A stretch of 64,000 nucleotides of DNA from Xylocopa sonorina (GCF_050948175.1 NW_027490138.1:1240001-1304000), one strand, 5' to 3'; shown: positions 1 to 13,818, counted from the stretch's first letter. Numbers and translations are program-made. The notes: generated by a model from the letters alone, not told the origin.

Positions 1-2470
1 TCACTTCAAAAGAATGTAAATGCGACACCTCCTTCCTAGGAAATAGCGTTTGTACATGTCTACGTATCGTTGCAATAGGGTTCTAATGCTTCTAAAAACG
101 GGAAATCGCATCTCATTTCTATGTTTCATGATAAGATATAATATTCATTGCGAAGTGCAATGTAAACCTCGTATTCACTTCAAAATAATGTAAATGCGAC
201 ACTTCCTTCCTAGGAAATAGCGTTTGCAGAGGTCTACGCATCGTAGCAATAGAGTTTTAATACTGCTTAAAACGCGATATCGCATCTCACTACTTTGTTT
301 CATGATAAGGTATAATATTCATTGCGAAGTGACACGTATACCTCGTATTCACTTCAAAAGAATGTAAATGCGACACTTCCTTGCTAGGAAATAGCGTTCG
401 CAGAGGTCTACGTATCGTAGCAATAGAGTTCTAACGCTTCTTAAAACGCGATATCGCATCTCATTTCCATGTTTCATGATAAGATATAATATTCATAGTG
501 GAGTGTTATGTAAACCTCGCATTCACTTCAAAACAATGTAAATGCGACACATCCATGCTAGGAAATAGCGTTTGCATATGTCTACGTACCGTAGCAATAG
601 AGTTCTAATACTGCTTAAAACACGATATCGCATCTCACTTCTATGATTCATGATAAGGTATAATATTCATTGCGTAGTGTCACGTGCACCTCTTATTCAC
701 TTCAAAAGAATGTAAATGCGACACTTCCTTCCTAGGAAATAGCGTTTGCAGAGGTCTACGTATCGTAGCAATAGAGTTCTAACGCGTCTTAATACGCGAT
801 ATCGCTTCTCATTTCTATGTTTCATGATAAGATGTAATATTCATTGCGAAGTTTCACTTATACCTCGTATTCACTTTAAATGAATTAAAATGCGACACTT
901 CCCTGCTAGGAAATAGCGTCTCCAGATATCTATGCATCGTAGCAATAAATTTCTAATGCTTCTTAAAACGGGATATCGCTTCTCATTACTATGTTTCATG
1001 ACAAGATATAATTTTCATTGCGAGGTGTCATGTGTTCCTCGTATTCACTTCAAAAGAATGCAAATGCGACACTTCCTTGCTAGGAAGTAGCGTTTCCAGA
1101 TGTCTTCGTATCGAAACAATAAAGTTCTAATGCTTCTTAAAACGAGATGTCGCATCTGATTTCTCTGTTTCAAGATAAGATATAATATTCATTGCGCTGT
1201 GCAATGTAAACCTCGTATTCACTTCAAGAGAATGTAAATGCGACACTTCCTTGCTAGGAAATTGTGTTTGCAGATGTCTACGTATCGTAGCAACAGAGAT
1301 CTAATGCATCTTTAAAAGAGATGTCGCATCTCGTTTCTCTGTTTCATGATAAGATATAATATTCATTACGAAGTGTCATGTATACCTCGTATTCACTTCA
1401 AAAGAATGTAAATGCGACCCTTCCTTGCTAGGAAATAGCGTTTGCAGATGTCTACGTATCGTTGCAATAGATTTCGAATGCTTCTAAAAACGGGAAATCG
1501 CATCCCATTTCTATGTTTCACGATAAGGTATAATATTCATTGCGACGTGCCATGTATAACTCGTATTCACTTCAAAAAAATGTAAATGCGAGACTTCCTT
1601 GCTAGGAAATAGCGTTTGCAGATGTCTACGTATCGTAGCAATAGATATCTAATGCATCTTAAAACGGGAAATCGCATCTCATTTCTATGTTTCATGATAA
1701 GATATAATATTCAGTGCGAAGTGCAATGTAAACCTCGTATTCACTTCAAAAGAATGTAAATGCGACACTTCCTTGCTAGGAAATAGCGTTCGCAGAGGTC
1801 TACGTATCGTAGCAATATAGCTCTAACGCTTCTTAAAACGCGATATCGCATCTCATTTCTATGTTTCATAATAAGGTATAATATTCATTCCGAAGTGTGA
1901 TGTATACCTCTTATTCACTTCAAAAGAATGTAAATGCGACACCTCCTTCCTAGGAAATAGCGTTTGTACATGTCTACGTATCGTTGCAATAGGGTTCTAA
2001 TGCTTCTAAAAACGGGAAATCGCATCTCATTTCTATGTTTCATGATAAGATATAATATTCATTGCGAAGTGCAATGTAAACCTCGTATTCACTTCAAAAG
2101 AATGTAAATGCGACACTTCCTTCCTAGGAAATAGCGTTTGCAGAGGTCTACGTATCGTGGCAATAGAGTTCCAATGCTACAAAAATCGCGATATCGCATC
2201 TCATTTCTATGTTTCGTGATAAGATATAATATTCATTGCGAAGTGTCATGTATACCTCGTATTCACTCCAAGCGAATGTAAATACGACACTTCCTTGCTA
2301 GGAAATAGCGTATTCAGATGTCTACGTATCGTGGCAATAGAGTTCCAATGCTACTTAAATCGCGATATCGCATCTCATTTCTATGTTTCGTGATAAGATA
2401 TAATATTCATTGCGAAGTGTCATGTATACCTCGTATTCACTTCAAAAGAATGTAAATGCGAACTATTGCT

Positions 2471-5400
2471 TGCTAGGAAATAGCGTTCGCAGATGTCTAC
2501 GTATCGTAGCAATAGCGTTCTAATGCTTCTCAAAACGCGATATCGCATCTCATTTATATGTTTCGTGATAAGATATAATATTCATTGCGAAGTGTGATGT
2601 ATACCTCGTATTCACATCAAGAGAATGTAAATGCGACTATTCCTTGCTAGGGCATAACGTTTGCAGATGCCTACGTATCGTAGCAACAGAGTTCTAATGC
2701 TTCTTAGATCGCGATATCGCATCTCATTACTATGTTTCGTGATAAGTTATAATATTCATTCCGAAGTGTCATGTAAACCTCGAATTCACTTCAAAAGAAT
2801 GTAAATGCGGCTATTGGTTGCTAGGAAATAGCGATTGCAGATGTCTACGTATCGTAGGAATAGAGTTCTAATGCTTCTCAAAACGCGACATCGCATCTCA
2901 TTTCTACGTTTCGTAATAAGATATAATATTCATTGTGTAATGTTATGTATACCTCGTATTCACTTCAAAAGAATGTAAATACGACCCTTCCATGCTAGGA
3001 AATAGCGTTTGCAGATGTCTACGTATCGTAGCAATAGAGGTCTAATGCTTCTTAAAACGAGAAGTCGTATTTCATTTCGATGTTTCGTAATAAGATATAA
3101 TATTCATTGTGGAATGTTATGTATATCTCGCATTCACTTCAGAAGAATGTAAAAGCGGCACTTCCTTGCTAGGAAGTAGCGCTTGCAGATGTCTACGTAT
3201 CGTAGCAATAGAGTTCTAATGCTTCTCAAACCGCGATATCGCAACTCATTCCTATGTTTCATGATAAGATATAATATTCATTGCGAAGTGTCTTGCACAT
3301 CTCGTTTTCACTTCAAAAGAATGTAAATGCGAAACTTCCATGCTAGGAAATAGCGTTTGCAGATGTCTACGTATCGTAGCGATAGAGTTCTAATGCTTCT
3401 TAAAACGCGATGTCGCATTTCATTTCAATGATTCGTAATAAGATATAATATTCATTGTGGAGTGTCATGTATACTTCGTACACACATCACAAGAATGTAA
3501 ACGCGACACATCCATGCAAGGAAATAGCGTTTGCAGATGTCAACGTATATTAGCAATAGAGATCTAATGCTTCTCAAAACGCGATATCGCATCTCATTCC
3601 TATGTTTCATGGTAAGATATAATATTCATTGCGAAGTGTCATGTATATCTCGTATTCACTTCAAAAGAATGTAAATGCGACACTTCCTTGCAAGGAAATA
3701 TTGTTTGCAGATGTCTACGTATCGTAGCAAAAGGGTTCTAATGCTACTTAAATCGCGATATCGCATCTCATTTCTATGTTTCGTGATAAGATATAATATT
3801 CATTGCGAAGTGTCATGTACACCTCGTATTCAATTGAAAAGAAAGTAAATGCGACTATTCCTTGCTAGGAAATAGCGTTCGCAGATGTCTACGTATCGTA
3901 GCAATGGAGTTCTAATGCTACTTAAATTGCGATATCGCATCTCATTTGTATGTTTCGTGATAAGATATAATATTCATTCCGAAGTGTCATGTATACCTCG
4001 AATTCACTTCAAAAGAATGTAAATGCGACACTTCCATGCTAGGAAATAGCGTTTGGAGATGTCTCCGCATCGAGGCCATTGAGTTCTAATGCTTCCTAAA
4101 ACGCGATATCGCATCCGTCTTCTGTGTTTTATGATAAGATATAATATTCATTGCGAAGTGTCATGTATACCTCGTACTCACTTCAAGAGAATGTAAATGC
4201 GACTACTGCTTGCTAGTAAATAGCGTTTGCAGATTTCTCCGCATCGAGACCTTAGAGTTCTAATGCTTCTTAAAACGCGATATCGCATCCCTCTTCCGTG
4301 TTTCATGATAAGATACAATATTCATTGCGAAGTGCCATGTATACATCGTATTCACTTCAAAAGAAGGTAAATTGCGACTACTGCTTGCTAGGAAATAGCG
4401 TTTGCAGATGTCTACGTATCACAGCAATAGAGTACTTATGCTTCCGAAAACGAGATGTCGTATTTCATTTCTATGTTTCGTAATAAGATATAATATTTAT
4501 TGTGTAATGTTATGTATACCTCGTATTCACTTCAATGGAATGTAAGTGCGACATTTCCATGGTAGGAAATACTGTTTGCAGATGTCTACGTATATTAGCA
4601 ATAGAGTTCTAATGCTTCTCAAAACGCAATATAGCACCTCATTCCTATGTTTCATGATAAGATATAATATTCATTGCGAAGTGTCATGTATACCTCGTAT
4701 TCACTTCAAAAGAATGTAAATAAGACACTTCCATGCTAGGAAATAGCGTTTGCAGATGTCTACGTATCGTAGCAATAGAGTTCTAATGGTTCTTAAAACG
4801 AGATGCCGCATTTCATTTCTATGTTTCGTGATAAGATATAATATTCATTGTGGAGTGTTTTGTATACCTCGTATTCACTTCAAAAGAATGTAAATGCGAC
4901 ACTTCCTTGCTAGGAAATAACATTTCCAGATGTCCACGCATCGTACCAATATAGTTCGAGCGCTTCGTAAATCGCGATATCGCATCTCACTTCTATGTTT
5001 CGTGATAACGTATAATATACATTGTAGAGTGTTATGTATACCTCATATTCACTTCAAAAGAATGTAAATGCGACACTTCCATGCTAGGAAATAGCGTTTG
5101 CAGATGTCTACGTATCGTAGCAATAGAGTTCTAATGCTTCTTAAAACGAGATGCCGCATTTCATTTCTATGTTTCGTGATAAGATATAATATCCATTGCG
5201 AAGTGTCATGTATACCCCGTATTCACTTCAAAAGAATGTAAATGCGACACTTGCATGCTAGGAAATAGCGTTTGCAGATGTCTCCGCATCGAGACCGTAG
5301 ATTTCTAATACTTCTTAAAACGCGATATCGCATCCCTCTACCGTGTTTCATGATAAGATATAATATTCATTGCGAAGTGTCATGTATACCTCGTATTCAC

Positions 5401-5603
5401 TTCAAAAGAATGTAAATGCGACTACTGCTTGCTAGGAAATAGCGTTTGCAGATTTCTCCGCATCGAGACCGTAGAGTTCTAATGCTTCTTAAAACGCGAT
5501 ATCGCATTCCTCTTCCGTGTTTCATGATAAGATACAATATTCATTGCGAAGTGCCATGTATACATCGTATTCACTTCAAAAGAATGTAAATGCGACACTT
5601 CCA
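2471..5603 (+). repeat. 18-monomer higher-order repeat, first copy
   Basis: First copy of a 3133-bp tandem segmental duplication inside S1 (18 x 174 bp plus 1). It begins at TGCTAGGAAATAGCGTTCGC and runs directly into the second copy. Sequence before 2471 differs from that before 5604, which fixes the left boundary. By eye the copies differ at very few sites, for example T versus C near 3928/7061 and T versus A near 5130/8263. A 61-residue open frame at 4298-4483 recurs identically at 7431-7616. Confidence 0.93.
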
Positions 5604-8600
5604 TGCTAGGAAATAGCGTTCGCAGATGTCTACGTATCGTAGCAATAGCGTTCTAATGCTTCTCAAAACGCGATATCGCATCTCATTTATATGTTTCGTG
5701 ATAAGATATAATATTCATTGCGAAGTGTGATGTATACCTCGTATTCACATCAAGAGAATGTAAATGCGACTATTCCTTGCTAGGGCATAACGTTTGCAGA
5801 TGCCTACGTATCGTAGCAACAGAGTTCTAATGCTTCTTAGATCGCGATATCGCATCTCATTACTATGTTTCGTGATAAGTTATAATATTCATTCCGAAGT
5901 GTCATGTAAACCTCGAATTCACTTCAAAAGAATGTAAATGCGGCTATTGGTTGCTAGGAAATAGCGATTGCAGATGTCTACGTATCGTAGGAATAGAGTT
6001 CTAATGCTTCTCAAAACGCGACATCGCATCTCATTTCTACGTTTCGTAATAAGATATAATATTCATTGTGTAATGTTATGTATACCTCGTATTCACTTCA
6101 AAAGAATGTAAATACGACCCTTCCATGCTAGGAAATAGCGTTTGCAGATGTCTACGTATCGTAGCAATAGAGGTCTAATGCTTCTTAAAACGAGAAGTCG
6201 TATTTCATTTCGATGTTTCGTAATAAGATATAATATTCATTGTGGAATGTTATGTATATCTCGCATTCACTTCAGAAGAATGTAAAAGCGGCACTTCCTT
6301 GCTAGGAAGTAGCGCTTGCAGATGTCTACGTATCGTAGCAATAGAGTTCTAATGCTTCTCAAACCGCGATATCGCAACTCATTCCTATGTTTCATGATAA
6401 GATATAATATTCATTGCGAAGTGTCTTGCACATCTCGTTTTCACTTCAAAAGAATGTAAATGCGAAACTTCCATGCTAGGAAATAGCGTTTGCAGATGTC
6501 TACGTATCGTAGCGATAGAGTTCTAATGCTTCTTAAAACGCGATGTCGCATTTCATTTCAATGATTCGTAATAAGATATAATATTCATTGTGGAGTGTCA
6601 TGTATACTTCGTACACACATCACAAGAATGTAAACGCGACACATCCATGCAAGGAAATAGCGTTTGCAGATGTCAACGTATATTAGCAATAGAGATCTAA
6701 TGCTTCTCAAAACGCGATATCGCATCTCATTCCTATGTTTCATGGTAAGATATAATATTCATTGCGAAGTGTCATGTATATCTCGTATTCACTTCAAAAG
6801 AATGTAAATGCGACACTTCCTTGCAAGGAAATATTGTTTGCAGATGTCTACGTATCGTAGCAAAAGGGTTCTAATGCTACTTAAATCGCGATATCGCATC
6901 TCATTTCTATGTTTCGTGATAAGATATAATATTCATTGCGAAGTGTCATGTACACCTCGTATTCAATTGAAAAGAAAGTAAATGCGACTATTCCTTGCTA
7001 GGAAATAGCGTTCGCAGATGTCTACGTATCGTAGCAATGGAGTTCTAATGCTACTTAAATCGCGATATCGCATCTCATTTGTATGTTTCGTGATAAGATA
7101 TAATATTCATTCCGAAGTGTCATGTATACCTCGAATTCACTTCAAAAGAATGTAAATGCGACACTTCCATGCTAGGAAATAGCGTTTGGAGATGTCTCCG
7201 CATCGAGGCCATTGAGTTCTAATGCTTCCTAAAACGCGATATCGCATCCGTCTTCTGTGTTTTATGATAAGATATAATATTCATTGCGAAGTGTCATGTA
7301 TACCTCGTACTCACTTCAAGAGAATGTAAATGCGACTACTGCTTGCTAGTAAATAGCGTTTGCAGATTTCTCCGCATCGAGACCTTAGAGTTCTAATGCT
7401 TCTTAAAACGCGATATCGCATCCCTCTTCCGTGTTTCATGATAAGATACAATATTCATTGCGAAGTGCCATGTATACATCGTATTCACTTCAAAAGAAGG
7501 TAAATTGCGACTACTGCTTGCTAGGAAATAGCGTTTGCAGATGTCTACGTATCACAGCAATAGAGTACTTATGCTTCCGAAAACGAGATGTCGTATTTCA
7601 TTTCTATGTTTCGTAATAAGATATAATATTTATTGTGTAATGTTATGTATACCTCGTATTCACTTCAATGGAATGTAAGTGCGACATTTCCATGGTAGGA
7701 AATACTGTTTGCAGATGTCTACGTATATTAGCAATAGAGTTCTAATGCTTCTCAAAACGCAATATAGCACCTCATTCCTATGTTTCATGATAAGATATAA
7801 TATTCATTGCGAAGTGTCATGTATACCTCGTATTCACTTCAAAAGAATGTAAATAAGACACTTCCATGCTAGGAAATAGCGTTTGCAGATGTCTACGTAT
7901 CGTAGCAATAGAGTTCTAATGGTTCTTAAAACGAGATGCCGCATTTCATTTCTATGTTTCGTGATAAGATATAATATTCATTGTGGAGTGTTTTGTATAC
8001 CTCGTATTCACTTCAAAAGAATGTAAATGCGACACTTCCTTGCTAGGAAATAACATTTCCAGATGTCCACGCATCGTACCAATATAGTTCGAGCGCTTCG
8101 TAAATCGCGATATCGCATCTCACTTCTATGTTTCGTGATAACGTATAATATACATTGTAGAGTGTTATGTATACCTCATATTCACTTCAAAAGAATGTAA
8201 ATGCGACACTTCCATGCTAGGAAATAGCGTTTGCAGATGTCTACGTATCGTAGCAATAGAGATCTAATGCTTCTTAAAACGAGATGCCGCATTTCATTTC
8301 TATGTTTCGTGATAAGATATAATATCCATTGCGAAGTGTCATGTATACCCCGTATTCACTTCAAAAGAATGTAAATGCGACACTTGCATGCTAGGAAATA
8401 GCGTTTGCAGATGTCTCCGCATCGAGACCGTAGATTTCTAATACTTCTTAAAACGCGATATCGCATCCCTCTACCGTGTTTCATGATAAGATATAATATT
8501 CATTGCGAAGTGTCATGTATACCTCGTATTCACTTCAAAAGAATGTAAATGCGACTACTGCTTGCTAGGAAATAGCGTTTGCAGATTTCTCCGCATCGAG

Positions 8601-8736
8601 ACCGTAGAGTTCTAATGCTTCTTAAAACGCGATATCGCATTCCTCTTCCGTGTTTCATGATAAGATACAATATTCATTGCGAAGTGCCATGTATACATCG
8701 TATTCACTTCAAAAGAATGTAAATGCGACACTTCCA
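5604..8736 (+). repeat. 18-monomer higher-order repeat, second copy
   Basis: Second copy of the 3133-bp block, directly abutting the first. Identity stops around 8754, where the first copy would have continued into its own duplicate. Adjacent same-direction copies with an integer number of monomers point to unequal exchange between misaligned repeats. Confidence 0.93.
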
Positions 8737-9399
8737 TGCTAGGAAATAGCGTTTGCAGATGTCTACGTATCGTAGCATTAGAGCTCTAATGCCTCTTAAA
8801 ATGAGATGCCGCATTTCAATTCCATGCTTCGTGGTAAGATATAATATTCATTGTGGAGTGTTATGTATACCTCGTATTCACATCAAAAGAATGTAAATGC
8901 GACACTTCCTTGCTAGGAAATAACATTTCCAGATGTCTACGCATCGTAGCAATAGAGTTCTAGCGCTTCTTAAATTGCGATATCGCATCTCACTTCTATG
9001 TTTCGTGATAAGATATAATATTCATTGTAGAGTGTTATGTATACCTCGTATTCACTTCAAAAGAATGTAAATGCGACACTTCCCTGCTAGGGTACAGCGT
9101 TTGCAGATGTTTATGTATCGTAGCAATAGAGTTCTAATGCTTCTTAGAACGCGATATCGCATCTCCCTTCTATGTTTCGTAATAAGATATGGTATTCACT
9201 GTGTAATGTTATGTATACCTCGTATACACTTCAGTGGAATGTAAGTGCGACACTTCCATGCTAGGAAATAGCGTTTGCAGATGTCTACGTATTGTAGCAA
9301 TAGATTTCTACTGCTTCTTAAAACGCGATATCGCATCTCACTTATATGTTTCATGATGAGATATAATATTCATTGCGAAGTGTCACGTATACCGCGTAT

Positions 9400-10174
9400 T
9401 CACTTCAAAAGAATGTAAATGCGACACCTCCTTCCTAGGAAATAGCGTTTGTACATGTCTACGTATCGTTGCAATAGGGTTCTAATGCTTCTAAAAACGG
9501 GAAATCGCATCTCATTTCTATGTTTCATGATAAGATATAATATTCATTGCGAAGTGCAATGTAAACCTCGTATTCACTTCAAAATAATGTAAATGCGACA
9601 CTTCCTTCCTAGGAAATAGCGTTTGCAGAGGTCTACGCATCGTAGCAATAGAGTTTTAATACTGCTTAAAACGCGATATCGCATCTCACTACTTTGTTTC
9701 ATGATAAGGTATAATATTCATTGCGAAGTGACACGTATACCTCGTATTCACTTCAAAAGAATGTAAATGCGACACTTCCTTGCTAGGAAATAGCGTTCGC
9801 AGAGGTCTACGTATCGTAGCAATAGAGTTCTAACGCTTCTTAAAACGCGATATCGCATCTCATTTCCATGTTTCATGATAAGATATAATATTCATAGTGG
9901 AGTGTTATGTAAACCTCGCATTCACTTCAAAACAATGTAAATGCGACACATCCATGCTAGGAAATAGCGTTTGCATATGTCTACGTACCGTAGCAATAGA
10001 GTTCTAATACTGCTTAAAACACGATATCGCATCTCACTTCTATGATTCATGATAAGGTATAATATTCATTGCGTAGTGTCACGTGCACCTCTTATTCACT
10101 TCAAAAGAATGTAAATGCGACACTTCCTTCCTAGGAAATAGCGTTTGCAGAGGTCTACGTATCGTAGCAATAGA
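9400..10174 (+). repeat. Dispersed duplicate of positions 1-775
   Basis: About 775 bp (4.5 monomers) match positions 1-775 at an offset of 9399, including rare variants such as CACCTCCTTCCTAGG and GTTTGTACATG. The match breaks inside ATCGTAGCAATAGA. The next 130 bp instead match the monomer at about 1625-1755, with its rare ATATCTAATGCATC. The segment is therefore a mosaic of two S1 regions. Confidence 0.85.
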
Positions 10175-11799
10175 TATCTAATGCATCTTAAAACGGGAAA
10201 TCGCATCTCATTTCTATGTTTCATGATAAGATATAATATTCAGTGCGAAGTGCAATGTAAACCTCGTATTCACTTCAAAAGTATGTAAATGCGACACTTC
10301 CTTCCTAGGAAATAGCGTTTGCAGAGGTCTACGTATCCTAGCAATAGAGATCTAATGCTTCTTAATACGTGATGTCGCACCTCATTTCCCGGTTTCATGA
10401 TGAGATATAATATTCATTGCGAAGTGTCAAGTATACCTCGTATTCACTTCAAAAGAAAGTAAATGCGAAACATCCATGCTAGGAAATAGCGTTTCCAGAT
10501 GTCTAAGTATCGGAACAATAGAGTTCTAATGCTTCTTAAAACGAGATGTCGCATCTCATTTTTCTGTTTCATGATAAGATATAATATTGATTGCGAAGTG
10601 TCATGTATACCTCGTATTCACTTCAAAAGAATTTAAATGCGACTATTCCTTGCAAGAAAATAGCGTTTGCAGATGTCTACGTATCGTAGCAATAGAGTTC
10701 TTATGCTGCTTAAATCGCGATATCGCATCTCATTCCAATGTTTCGTGACAAGTTATGATATTCATTGCGATATGTCACGTATACCTCGTACTCACTTCAA
10801 ACGAAAGTAAATGCGACACATCCATGCTAGGAAATAGCGTTTGCATATGTCTACGTACCGTAGCAATAGAGTTCTAATACTGCTTAAAACACGATATCGC
10901 ATCTCACTTCTACGTTTCATGATAAGGTATAATATTCATTGCGAAGTGTCACGTACACCTCTTATTCACTTCAAAAGAATGTAAATGCGACACTTCCTTG
11001 CTAGGAAATAGCGTTTGTACATGTCTACGTATCGTTGCAATAGGGTTCTAATGCTTCTAAAACCGGGAAATCGCATCTCATTTCTATGTTTCATGATAAG
11101 ATATAACATTCATTGCGAAGTGTCATGTATACATCGTATTCACTTCAAATGAATGTAAATGCGACAATTCCTTACTAGGAAATAGCGAATGCAGATGTCT
11201 CCGTATCGAAGCAACAGAGTTGTAATGCTTCTTAAATCGCGATATCGCATCTCATTCCTATGTTTCGTGATAAGGTATAATATTCAGTGCGAAGTGTCAT
11301 GTTTGCCTCCTATTCACATCAAAAGAATGTAAATGCGACCCTTCCTTGCTAGGAAATAGCGTTTCCAGATATCTACGTACCGTAGCAATAGATTTCTTAT
11401 GCTTCTTAAAACGGGATATCGCATCCCATTACTATGTTTCATGACAAGATATAATATTCATTGCGAAGTGTGATGTTTTACTCGTATTCACTTCAAAACA
11501 ATGTAAATGCGACACTTCCCTCCTAGGAAATAGCGTTTGCAGATGTCTACGTATCGTAGCAATAGAGTTCTAATGCTTCATAAAACGCGATATCGCATCT
11601 CATTTCTATGTTTCATGATAAGACATAATATCAATTGCGAAATGTGATGTAAACCTCGTATTCGCTTCAAAAGAATGTAAATGCGACACTTACTTGCTAG
11701 GAAATTGCGTTTCCAGATGTCTAAGTATCGAAACAATAGAGTTCCAATGCTTCTTCAAGCGCGATATCGCATCTCATTCCTATGTTTCATGATATGGTA

Positions 11800-13082
11800 T
11801 AATATTCATTGCGATGTGTTATGTATACCTCGTCTACAATTCAAAAGAATATAAATGTCACACGTCCTTGCTAGGAAGTAGCGTTTCCGGATGTCTTCGT
11901 GTCGAAGCAATAGAGTTCTAATGCATCGTAAAACGCGATATCGCATCTCATTTCTGTTTCCTGATAAGGTACAATATTCACTGCGAAATGTAATGTATAC
12001 ATCGTCTGAACATCAGATGAATATAAATGCCACACTTCCTTGCCAGGAGATAGCGTTTCCAGCTGTCTACGTCTCGAAGCCATAGAGTTCTAATGCTTCA
12101 GATAATGCGATATCGCATCTTATTTCTATGATTCATGGCAAGTTATAATATTCATTTCAAAGTGTTATGCATACAACTCGTAACACTTTAAATGAATGTA
12201 AATGCCGCACTCCCTTGCTAGGAAATGGCGTTTCCAGATGTCTACGTATCGATGCAATAGTGTTCTAAAGCTCCTTAAATCGCCATATCTCATCTCATTA
12301 CTATGTTTCATGGTACGATATAATATTCATTGCGAAGTGTTTTGTATACCCCGTCCACACTCCAAAAGAATGTAAAGGCGACACTTCCATGCTAGGAAAT
12401 AGCGTTTCCAAATGTCTACGTATCGAAGCAATAGAGTTGTAATGCTTCTTAAAACGCGATATCGCAGCTCTTTTCTATGTTTGATGGTGAGATATAATAT
12501 TCATTACGAAGTGTTATGTATACCTCGTCTACGCTTCAAGAGAATGTAAATGCCACACTTCCTTGCTACGGAATAGCGTTTCTAGATGTCTACGCACCGA
12601 AGCAATAGATATCTAACTCTTTATAAAACGCGATATCGCATATAAGTTCTATGTCACATGATAAGATGTAATTTCACTGCAAGGCGTTATGTATATCTCC
12701 TCTACACTTCAAATGAATGTAAATGCATCACTTGCTTGCTACGGAATATCGTTTCTATATCTGAAGGTTTAGAAGCAATAGAGTTCTAATGCTTCGTAAA
12801 ACGCGGCTGCGCGTCTTACTTCTATATTTCATGATAAGATGTAATATTCATGGCATCGCGTTATGTTTATCTGCTTCTGCACATGAATTGAGTGTGAACC
12901 CTACACTTTCTTGCCCGGGGATAGCGTCTCTAGATGTCCAGGTGCCGAAGCATTTAATTTGTCATGCTTCATGCACCGCAATATCGCATTTCATATAAAC
13001 AGTTCAAAGTAAGTTAGAAGGTGGTAAAGCTCCATGCATCGCATTATGCTTATCTGCTTCTGTGCTTTATAATGCTCTGGGA
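11800..13082 (+). repeat. Core-proximal diverged monomers of S1
   Basis: Monomers next to core A carry many substitutions and small indels, and share AAATGCCACAC, GTTTCCAG and CGAAGCAATAG. The last one or two are barely recognisable and contain TTATGCTTATCTGCTTCTG. The same diverged set flanks core B on its left (about 32.2-32.7 kb) and core C on its right, in reverse complement (60.54-61.07 kb). Confidence 0.85.
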
Positions 13083-13818
13083 TGTGAGAAGGTCCTCAAC
13101 CATCCTTAACCCCCTAAAGAGAAGTCAAAAGTCCAGCTGCCCTGCAGGTGTGCCATGGGAGCGCGGCGTGCGAGGCGCTATGCAATTTAAATGATCAGGA
13201 GGATCCCCTCAGGGACAGCCAAGGGGGCGAGAAGAGGAAATCGCCGTAGTCCACTGATCGATAGACCCGAACAATACCGAAGCCTACAGCCCACTCCACC
13301 AAGGAGCCCCAAGGAAGATCCAGGAGACCCGAGGACCACCAGCGAATTCAAGGAACCTGAAGAAGAGAACGTGAGAGCTTATTCGCTTAAGCGTCCCATT
13401 TCTTGAGTCGCATATTGTATATTGTATCTTATATCGTGAAGCGAGTTATGATACCTGGTATTTTGCGGCGTGTTGCGTAGTTTCCCGTAGCCCTTGTTAG
13501 TTAAACCCTCGTCGAGACCATAAATAAACATGTCGTGACTTCAGTATCTCGCGACCTGAGTGTATGTACTTGGCTAGGCGTAGTCGAGAGAAGGAGCATT
13601 TCGATGTTTCAAGGGTTGTTCCGCCCCAGGGTTCCCGGGGTCGTGTAGTCTATCCCTTTGCTACTTTCTGAGCATCTGGCGCCCAAGAAAAGTTGTACGT
13701 GAGCGGATACCTTGGAACGATAGTTCGCTTTAGATTAAAGTACGTTTACACCTTAAAGCATTTAGATAATTGACCCCTTCGAGCTTCCCTGACTTACTAT
13801 ATATAGGTTTCCGTCACA
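13083..13818 (+). mobile_element. LTR fragment (LTR1) at the edge of core A
   Basis: This GC-richer 736-bp segment runs from TGTGAGAAGG to CCGTCACA. It is homologous, at roughly two thirds identity by eye, to 37605-38522 of the complete solo LTR in core B, so it looks like a related LTR lacking its first 430 bp. It has an AATAAA signal at 13523-13528 and the string TGGCGCCCAA at 13677-13686, which resembles a primer-binding site. No target-site duplication is visible: the left flank is GGGA and the right flank is ACTA. A 71-codon frame at 13191-13406 is not conserved as protein and is not called. Confidence 0.75.

Larger units (their letters stand above)
1..13082 (+). repeat. Satellite array S1, 174-bp monomer, plus orientation
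   Basis: Tandem array of one satellite. The string AATGTAAATGCG recurs at 13, 187, 361, 535 and 709, so the monomer is exactly 174 bp, near nucleosome-repeat length. Landmarks in plus order are TTCCTTGCTAGGAA, CTACGTATCGTAG, GCGATATCGC, ATAATATTCATTG and ATTCACTTC. Phase holds at 174 bp for most of the first 11 kb. Two higher-order duplications lie inside (listed separately). From about 11.8 kb monomers become more diverged and switch to a subfamily with GTTTCCAG, CGAAGC and GTCTACACTTC in place of GTTTGCAG, CGTAGC and ATTCACTTC. The many short open frames are not credible genes. Confidence 0.96.

Noticed and set aside
361..534. CENP-B box in the satellite
   Set aside because: No match to the known 17-bp box by eye. 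Centromere function can only be suggested by the architecture.
4298..4483. Short 60-100-codon open frames throughout the satellite (for example 46721-46930, 48103-48333, 51061-51267, 52103-52366)
   Set aside because: They are all translations of the same 174-bp (58-codon) monomer. Stops such as ATG-TAA and TTC-TAA recur once per monomer, and longer frames appear only where point changes or indels remove a stop. There is no start context or conservation beyond the repeat itself.
1..13082. CRISPR-like array or telomeric repeat
   Set aside because: Repeats are contiguous 174-bp monomers with no spacers, and no TTAGG or TTAGGG arrays are present.
13677..13686. TGGCGCCCAA read as proof of a full LTR retrotransposon starting here
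   Set aside because: No gag-pol follows. The related element in core B has a target-site duplication placing this string inside the LTR. It is kept as a finding, not as a primer-binding-site feature.
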